Origin: Candidatus Bipolaricaulota bacterium
GTDB lineage: Bacteria; Bipolaricaulota; Bipolaricaulia; RBG-16-55-9; DRXL01
Reading direction: 5' to 3'
DNA length: 64,000 nt
NCBI GenBank assembly: GCA_938091745.1
Contig: CALLJK010000013.1
Span: 34,549 to 98,548 of the forward strand
In this document: one piece after another, positions 58,996 to 64,000 of the stretch
Layout of the letters: each line of letters starts with the position of its first letter
How positions within the stretch are numbered: position 1 is the first letter of the stretch
Position numbers and translations under genes: made by a program
Notes under the pieces: model-generated
The model's input: only the letters and a program-made list of their open reading frames with translations
Database searches by the model: none
Told to the model about the DNA's origin: nothing

Positions 58996-61406
58996 TGCGT
59001 GTTCCGTATAGATGGCTGACGGAGTTCGTTTCGGTTCCCATCGAAGAAGGGTTCGTGCAGGAGCTGGCAGAGCGTCTAACGCTTGCGGGATTAGAAGTCG
59101 CGTCAGTCGAGCGCGTGGGCAAACCCGAGGGAATTATCGTCGGCAAAATCTTGACGGTGAGCCCCCATCCCAACGCCGACCGATTGAAGGTCTGCGAGGT
59201 CTCGCTGGGGCGCGAGACGGTGAAGCTCGTCTCTGGAGCGCCCAATCTCGCAGAGAATGCGCTTGTGCCGGTCATACGCGCGGGAGGGCAGCTCCCTAAC
59301 GGCCAAGCCGTCGAAGCTGCCGTCTTTCGCGGAGAGAGATCTGACGGGATGATCTGCTCTCGCGCCGAGCTGGGATTGGAAGAGAAATCCCCCGGCGTCT
59401 GGGTCTTAGAGCCGGAGCTGGGCTGTCAGGTCGGAGACGATTTTGCGCATTACTTAGAGTTTGATGATTTTATCTTGGTCTTGGAGACGAAATCTAATAG
59501 ACCTGATGCGCTGAGCGTGCTTGGAGTCGCCCGCGAAGTCAGCGCGCTCTACGATCTCGATCTGCGCAAACCCAGCACAGCTGTTAGAGAGAGCACGGAG
59601 AAGATCGAATCCCTCGCGTCAGTGGAGATCGAGGACGGGCAGGGCTGCCCGCGCTACGCCGCGCGCATTTTCAGTGACGTGCGCTGGGGGCCGTCTCCCT
59701 TAAAGATCCAGCACAGATTGGCCAAGGGCGGGCTACGTCCGATCAGCAATATCGTGGACGCAACAAACTATGTGCTCTTAGAGCTAGGGCACCCCACACA
59801 CGCCTTCGATTATGACAGGCTCGAAGGGCACAAGATCATAGTCAGACGAGCGCGCCCCGGCGAAAAGATCACGACGCTTGACGGGGTCGAGCGCGCACTT
59901 AGCGCGACAGATTTAGTGATTGCCGACGCGCGCAAGCCCGTGGCCGTCGCGGGAGTTATGGGTGGAGCTGACAGCGAAGTCTCTGAGCAGACACACAAAG
60001 TCTTACTAGAGTCGGCGTATTTCGACCCGATCTCGGTGCGACGCACTTCGAAGAGCCTGGGGCTGCGCACGGAAGCGAGCCATCGCTTCGAGCGCGACAT
60101 GGACCCGGAGATCCTCATCACCGCGCTGGATCGTGTAGGAGCGCTGCTCCAGCAGTGGGGGCAATGCTCTGTGATGCACGGGGTGATTGACGTCTATCCT
60201 AAGAAGATCGAGCGTCGCGCAACAGTACTGAGAGCTGCTCGCATCGAAAAGATCTTGGGCATCCCTATCCCCGCTGAACGTGTTGAGAGAATTCTGCAGC
60301 GTTTAGAATTCTCAATAAAGCGCGAGGGGACTGACCGTTGGCGCGTCGAAGTTCCAAGCTTTCGCAGAGAGGTCGAGCGCGAAATAGACTTAATAGAAGA
60401 GATCGGGCGCATCTATGGCTACGATAAGATCCCTGCAGAGCGCCCGGCACTCCCGCTTGTAGCAGGCCGTCGCGAGCGCGTCGAAGAGCTCAAAGACAGA
60501 ATCAGAAAGATTCTCACGGGGCTGGGCGTGAGCGAGGCGGTCAACTTCGGCTTTATCTCCAGAGAAGACCTTGAGGTCTTTGGATATAGCGATGGTCTGA
60601 TGAAGCTACGCAACCCCATGAGCGACGAGTCCTACGCGCTGCGGCCGAGCCTGTGGCCGGGGCTCCTGCGCAATGTGCAATACAACGCTTATCAACAAGT
60701 CGACGGCGTCCGGCTCTTCGAGATCGGCAAGGTCTTCTCTCAAGAGAATAAAGCCATACGCGAGCAAGTTTCAGTAGGGCTTGCGCTGGCTGGGCGAGCG
60801 CTCGTGCCTTTGCGCGGCCGCGAGCAATTCTATGATTTCTATGATCTGAAGGGGATTGTCGAGTCGCTGCTCTTCGAGCTCGGGCTGAAGAACTTCTCGT
60901 TTGAGCCCAGCGCAGAAAAGATCTTGCACCCGGTGCGCCAAGCGTTTGTCAAAGCCAAAGAAGACATCTTAGGAATCCTCGGAGAGCTGCATCCCGACCT
61001 AGGGCGACGTTATGATCTGCCGTGGAGAGTCTATCTCTTCGAGATGAATCTTGAAGAGATCTATCAGCGTTTGCAGACGATTGCGCTGCCCCCGTGGGCA
61101 GAGCTGCAGCCGCGGGTGACCCCGAAATTCCCAGCTTCCCGAAGAGATCTCTCGCTCTTGGTGCCAGAGAGCGTTCCCGAAGCCAGCGTGCGCAAGATCT
61201 TAGAGAGCGAGCGTCGCGTCGAGCGCGTCTTCCTGTATGACTTATATCGCGGCAGCCAGATTCCCCAGGGGATGAAGAGCTTAACGTATGAAATAACTTT
61301 CAGAGACTGGACCAAGACGCTCAGCGACGATGAAGTGAATGAGATGGTGGCGCGGATCGAAGCGCGATTAAGAGACGAACTCGGCGTGCAGATTCGGAAG
61401 ATTTAG
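58995..61406 (+). CDS. pheT: Phenylalanyl-tRNA synthetase beta subunit
   Basis: PheT forms the alpha2-beta2 enzyme charging tRNA-Phe and edits Tyr-tRNA. The 803-residue protein has the N-terminal EMAP/tRNA-binding domain (TVSPHPNADRLKVCEVSLG), B3/B4 editing region (YAARIFSDVRWGPSPLKIQ, RPISNIVDATNYVLLELGHP), B5, the core (NPMSDESYALRPSLWPGLL) and the C-terminal anticodon-binding domain (FPASRRDLSLLVPESV). pheS is not adjacent, which is unusual. It overlaps the M1 gene by one base. Confidence 0.95.
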   Translation: MRVPYRWLTEFVSVPIEEGFVQELAERLTLAGLEVASVERVGKPEGIIVGKILTVSPHPNADRLKVCEVSLGRETVKLVSGAPNLAENALVPVIRAGGQLPNGQAVEAAVFRGERSDGMICSRAELGLEEKSPGVWVLEPELGCQVGDDFAHYLEFDDFILVLETKSNRPDALSVLGVAREVSALYDLDLRKPSTAVRESTEKIESLASVEIEDGQGCPRYAARIFSDVRWGPSPLKIQHRLAKGGLRPISNIVDATNYVLLELGHPTHAFDYDRLEGHKIIVRRARPGEKITTLDGVERALSATDLVIADARKPVAVAGVMGGADSEVSEQTHKVLLESAYFDPISVRRTSKSLGLRTEASHRFERDMDPEILITALDRVGALLQQWGQCSVMHGVIDVYPKKIERRATVLRAARIEKILGIPIPAERVERILQRLEFSIKREGTDRWRVEVPSFRREVEREIDLIEEIGRIYGYDKIPAERPALPLVAGRRERVEELKDRIRKILTGLGVSEAVNFGFISREDLEVFGYSDGLMKLRNPMSDESYALRPSLWPGLLRNVQYNAYQQVDGVRLFEIGKVFSQENKAIREQVSVGLALAGRALVPLRGREQFYDFYDLKGIVESLLFELGLKNFSFEPSAEKILHPVRQAFVKAKEDILGILGELHPDLGRRYDLPWRVYLFEMNLEEIYQRLQTIALPPWAELQPRVTPKFPASRRDLSLLVPESVPEASVRKILESERRVERVFLYDLYRGSQIPQGMKSLTYEITFRDWTKTLSDDEVNEMVARIEARLRDELGVQIRKI

Positions 61407-61436
61407 ACACAATAGGCGCTTGGTGAAGAAGCACAG

Positions 61437-61465
61437 TTGTCAAACGATCTCAAGATGGCTAAAGT
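61437..61465 (+). promoter_or_regulatory. Promoter of the second DUF433-DUF5615 pair
   Basis: TTGTCA (61437-61442) and TAAAGT (61460-61465) are 17 bp apart. The -35 is identical to that of the first DUF433 cassette (28745-28740). Confidence 0.45.
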
Positions 61466-61485
61466 AAAAGAAGGTGAAGTTAACG

Positions 61486-61725
61486 ATGGAGAATTGGCGT
61501 GAGCGCATCTCAATCAATCCCAATGTCTGCTTTGGCAAGCCGTGTATTAAGGGGACGCGCATCTGGGTCTCCCTCATTATGGATAATCTAGCTGCCGGTT
61601 GCACCGAAGAGGAGATTCTCGAAGCTTATCCTTCACTGACTCGTGAGGACATTCGGGCCGCGCTAGCCTTTGCCGCAGAGATGGCCCGCGAACGATATGT
61701 CCCTGTACCCTTAAGCCAAGACTGA
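61486..61725 (+). CDS. DUF433 family antitoxin-like protein
   Basis: The 79-residue protein reads ISINPNVCFGKPCIKGTRIWV and MDNLAAGCTEEEILEAYPSLTREDIRAALAFAAE, a full DUF433 with the G-K-P-C-I-K-G-T-R-I hallmark. ATG 61486 follows AAGGTGAAG; the GTG at 61474 is within that site. It overlaps the DUF5615 gene by one base (TGATG). It differs considerably from the copy at 28467-28697, so this is an independent pair rather than a recent duplicate. Confidence 0.88.
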   Translation: MENWRERISINPNVCFGKPCIKGTRIWVSLIMDNLAAGCTEEEILEAYPSLTREDIRAALAFAAEMARERYVPVPLSQD

Positions 61726-62090
61726 TGAAGCTCAAACTTGATGAGAACCTAGATGCTCGCCTGGCCTTGCTTTTACAGGAAGCAGGGCATGATGTAGTTA
61801 CCGTCCGCGATCAGAATATGCGCGGCAGTGAAGACCAAGCCCTGTATGAGCGATGCATCGCCGAGGGTCGGATCTTGGTTTCGCTAGACAAGGATTTCTC
61901 TAACTTATTGCGATTTCCTCCCAAGGATACGTCAGGCATTGTCGTCTTACGCGGGCCGGATGATCTCTTCCCTACAATGCGCATTCTCGTTCGGACTCTC
62001 ATTCAGGCATTGGCAAATGATGCCCCTACGGGCAAACTATGGGTTGTGGAACCTGGACGCATTCGTATTCACGAGCCGCTAGATATATGA
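61725..62090 (+). CDS. DUF5615 PIN-like toxin-family protein
   Basis: The 121-residue protein starts MKLKLDENLDARLALLLQEAGHDVVTVRDQNM and continues EGRILVSLDKDFSNLLRFPP with SGIVVLRGPDD. The acidic residues in LDENLD and LDKDFSN are the expected metal-binding centre of this nuclease-like fold. It is the presumed toxin of the pair. panC begins 29 bp downstream. Confidence 0.87.
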   Translation: MKLKLDENLDARLALLLQEAGHDVVTVRDQNMRGSEDQALYERCIAEGRILVSLDKDFSNLLRFPPKDTSGIVVLRGPDDLFPTMRILVRTLIQALANDAPTGKLWVVEPGRIRIHEPLDI

Positions 62091-62119
62091 GTTGACTCTC
62101 AACAGGCGTGAGGTCTCCT

Positions 62120-63001
62120 ATGCTCATCACGCGCACGATCTCCAAGACACGCGCTGTGATCGCTCAAGCCCGCGCTCAGGGCGAGAGAATCGGCTTTGTC
62201 CCCACGATGGGCTATCTCCATGAGGGGCACTTACAGCTTATTGACATTGCGAAGCAGCACAGCGATTTTGTTGTCGTCAGCATCTTCGTCAACCCAACCC
62301 AATTTGGCCCTCACGAAGATTTCGCGTCGTATCCCAGAGACTTCGAGCGCGACAGAAAACTCTGCGAAGCACGTGGAGCAGATCTCATCTTCGCTCCCGA
62401 GGTCTCCGAGATGTACCCGGAGCGCTCACTGATCACGTTTCATATTGAAAAATTAGCTGATCGTCTCTGCGGGGCGCGGCGGCCAGGGCACTTCAACGGC
62501 GTTGTGCTCGTCGTGAGCAAACTCTTTAATATTATTCAGCCCGACGTTGCCGTCTTCGGCCAGAAAGACGCGCAGCAGCTCATCATCATCAAAAGATTAG
62601 TCCAAGATTTGAATTTCCCCGTCAAGATTATCTCTGCGCCAACGGTGCGCGAGAGCGATGGGCTGGCCATGAGCAGCCGCAACGTCTATTTGAATCCCGA
62701 GCAGCGCGCCCAAAGCACCGTGCTCTACAGAGCTCTACAAAGAGCGAAAGCCCTCATTGAGTCTGGCGAGCGCGATGCGCAGCGTATTATCTCGGAGATG
62801 GAGAAGCTCATCGCGACGGCGAGCGAAGCTCGCATAGACTACATCGAGATCGTGAGTGTGCGCGATCTGCAGCCCATAGCGCGCCTCGACGGGCAGGTCT
62901 TGATCGCGCTCGCTGTCTACTTTGGCAAGGCGAGATTGATTGACAATATTGTCTTAGAAGTCGCTGGGGATCAGGTGCGCGAGATCCCGGCACTGCCCTA
63001 A
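62120..63001 (+). CDS. panC: Pantothenate synthetase
   Basis: PanC joins pantoate and beta-alanine with ATP. The 293-residue protein has GFVPTMGYLHEGHLQLID (with the HxGH nucleotide loop), VVSIFVNPTQFGPHEDFASYPR in parts, GARRPGHFNGVVLVVSKLFN, FGQKDAQQLIIIKRLV and the KMSKS-like SDGLAMSSRNVYL. The coenzyme A partners panB and panD are not nearby. ATG 62120 is used; a GTG four codons upstream is possible. Confidence 0.95.
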   Translation: MLITRTISKTRAVIAQARAQGERIGFVPTMGYLHEGHLQLIDIAKQHSDFVVVSIFVNPTQFGPHEDFASYPRDFERDRKLCEARGADLIFAPEVSEMYPERSLITFHIEKLADRLCGARRPGHFNGVVLVVSKLFNIIQPDVAVFGQKDAQQLIIIKRLVQDLNFPVKIISAPTVRESDGLAMSSRNVYLNPEQRAQSTVLYRALQRAKALIESGERDAQRIISEMEKLIATASEARIDYIEIVSVRDLQPIARLDGQVLIALAVYFGKARLIDNIVLEVAGDQVREIPALP

Positions 63002-63046
63002 GCTCAGCTCGATTTTGACTCAAGATTGAGTTACAATACAGCGAGT

Positions 63047-63328
63047 ATGAGAGCATTAGTGAAACCTAGGTTGCCTATTACGCTGCGCGACGCTGTCGTG
63101 TACAAGGAGCATATTATCCCTATCAAGCTCAAGATTTATGAAGACAGCGTGCTTGCTGTTCTCTCCCAGGACTCGGATTTCTTCGGTCAGGGGAAGACCA
63201 TTCAAGAAGCGAAAGAGAGCTTGCTGCGTAGCTTAGCGGACGAGTGGGCTTTTTTGAGCAAGCACGCTGACGAGTTGGGAGACGAATTGCAAACTAAATA
63301 CAAGCTTTTGCAGAGATTGCTTACGTGA
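63047..63328 (+). CDS. HicB-like orphan antitoxin-fold protein
   Basis: The 93-residue protein contains HIIPIKLKIYEDSVLAVLSQDSDFFGQGKTIQEAKESLLRSL in parts, the strand-strand-helix plan of HicB-type folds with the F-G-x-G-x-T-x-x-E-A-x-x-x-L signature. The C-terminal AFLSKHADELGDELQTKYKLL is helical. No HicA gene is adjacent. The frame reads on past TGA 63326-63328 for 37 further codons. Function unknown. Confidence 0.65.
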   Translation: MRALVKPRLPITLRDAVVYKEHIIPIKLKIYEDSVLAVLSQDSDFFGQGKTIQEAKESLLRSLADEWAFLSKHADELGDELQTKYKLLQRLLT

Positions 63329-63442
63329 GGATTCGAACGATCTCAACTTAAACTCTCTCGGCGCGAGTTAGAGCACTTCCTGCAGGGGCATCTCAGCCGA
63401 GAAGGGTACAAAAGCTTGCTGCGTGCCAAGGGACTATGCTGA
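63329..63442 (+). pseudogene. Possible decayed C-terminus or small gene in frame after the HicB-like stop
   Basis: Directly after the TGA, the same frame encodes GFERSQLKLSRRELEHFLQG then HLSREGYKSLLRAKGLC and TGA at 63440-63442. It looks protein-like, but it has no ATG. It may be a lost extension of the HicB-like protein, a decayed partner gene, or chance. Confidence 0.3.
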
Positions 63443-63445
63443 CTT

Positions 63446-64000
63446 CTAGAATCTCACGCTCATCACAGGCACAGAGACCGCAAAGCTTATCGCAGCGTTA
63501 TACCCAAGCGTCGCCCCAAGAGCTGCCAAGGCCATCGGGCTGAGAAGCACTTCAACGGGCGACAGATACCCGCTCTCGTAGCCGCACTCAAACAAGATCT
63601 TGTTGCCCTCCTCCGTGCGCTTGCAAGACCATCGAGAGAGCGAGAACGGGTATTTGCCCGCTGTCATCTCGGTCATCAGCATGACGCCTGCTAAAGCTCC
63701 GGCGAACGCCCCTGTCCATGCCCCTTGGGGGTTGCCCTCGACCCCAAAGAGCTTGCCTATCCAGATCACCCCTAGTGCCGCTCCGGCACCCACTCCTAAG
63801 CCAAAGCCGACTTTCGCTCCGGCAAAGCCCCAGCGCATCGGCACCGGCTCTTCGGGTTCGGGTATCTCTTCAAAGCTCTGATAGATCTGGGTACGATTGG
63901 GATGACGTGCGATCTCGATGGGCAATCCCAGCAAGACCCCGCTGAGACCACCAATCAGGGTTCCCGCTGCACCGCCCGCCAATGCTGCTATTGTCCCGCC
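63446..64000 (-). CDS. Glycine/alanine-rich membrane protein (5' end outside window)
   Basis: The frame is open to the right edge, so the N-terminus is missing. The visible 184 residues contain glycine-zipper-like hydrophobic helices (GGAAGTLIGGLSGVLLGLPI, GFAGAKVGFGLGVGAGAALG, GAWTGAFAGALAGVMLMTEM), a loop with a cysteine pair (RWSCKRTEEGNKILFECGY) and a last amphipathic part SFAVSVPVMSVRF. No family recognised; a secreted or membrane glycine-zipper protein is likely. Confidence 0.6.
   Translation of the reverse strand, partial: GGTIAALAGGAAGTLIGGLSGVLLGLPIEIARHPNRTQIYQSFEEIPEPEEPVPMRWGFAGAKVGFGLGVGAGAALGVIWIGKLFGVEGNPQGAWTGAFAGALAGVMLMTEMTAGKYPFSLSRWSCKRTEEGNKILFECGYESGYLSPVEVLLSPMALAALGATLGYNAAISFAVSVPVMSVRF

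Noticed and set aside
1..64000. tRNA, rRNA or T-box/riboswitch elements, including upstream of hisS, aspS and pheT
   Set aside because: I looked for conserved tRNA arms and leader motifs by eye and saw none; upstream gaps of these synthetase genes are too short or filled by repeats.

Overview
The window is 64 kb of gene-dense bacterial chromosome, roughly 55% G+C by eye. Genes often overlap by ATGA, and several convergent pairs overlap at their 3' ends. I recognise no rRNA, tRNA, CRISPR array, transposase or prophage. The cell is probably diderm: it has secreted beta-barrel-like proteins, a LolA-like carrier and an apparent Omp85-type barrel. Gene content and dispersed CT-rich palindromic repeats suggest a deep-branching uncultured lineage. 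A Bipolaricaulota/Acetothermia-like thermophile is my best guess, but that is inference only.

Layout. 1-6.0 kb: partial 2TM protein, FAH-family hydrolase, then a minus-strand run mntA-hepT-GNAT-zinc ribbon/DUF2007-GNAT-ABC exporter-rsmA. 6.0-13.9 kb, plus strand: HEPN remnant, MNT gene, ahcY, rpsI, rpmE, cystathionine gamma-synthase/lyase and cystathionine beta-synthase-like genes (a reverse transsulfuration set), a lipoprotein, a beta-helix/zinc-peptidase fusion and a Uma2 protein. 13.9-20.9 kb, mostly minus: plsX-fabD and fabG-acpP (fatty acid synthesis) split by a plus-strand mazEF, plus hisS, a barrel-like protein and an M42 peptidase. 21-26 kb, plus: patatin, then a TetR-controlled operon with an MMPL/RND exporter and a LolA-like protein. 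26-37 kb, mostly minus: DUF58/MoxR/DUF4129 operon carrying an inserted DUF433-DUF5615 pair, aspS, methyltransferase, beta-helix protein, aldehyde dehydrogenase, then hicBA. 37-44 kb: holin-like membrane protein, ruvA, an M16 peptidase pair, corA, methyltransferase, cutA, pyrE. 44-64 kb: penicillin acylase family protein, phosphatase, pyrC, pyrD, the ffh-rpsP-khpA-trmD-SPOUT-rplS-lepB block, CorC, an M1 peptidase fused to a barrel, pheT, another DUF433-DUF5615 pair, panC, an orphan HicB-like gene and a partial membrane protein.

Most notable signals. Two copies of one palindromic repeat family are inserted in frame inside conserved protein genes (rsmA and the DUF58 gene), in opposite orientations. 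Another copy forms the C-terminus of trmD. A second repeat family supplies the stop codons of pyrD and a methyltransferase gene. Also notable are two unusual peptidase fusions, a mazF with an apparent one-base frameshift, a perfect 24-bp TetR operator, several promoters so close to the start codon that leaderless mRNA is likely, and a high density of toxin-antitoxin genes in all states of repair.
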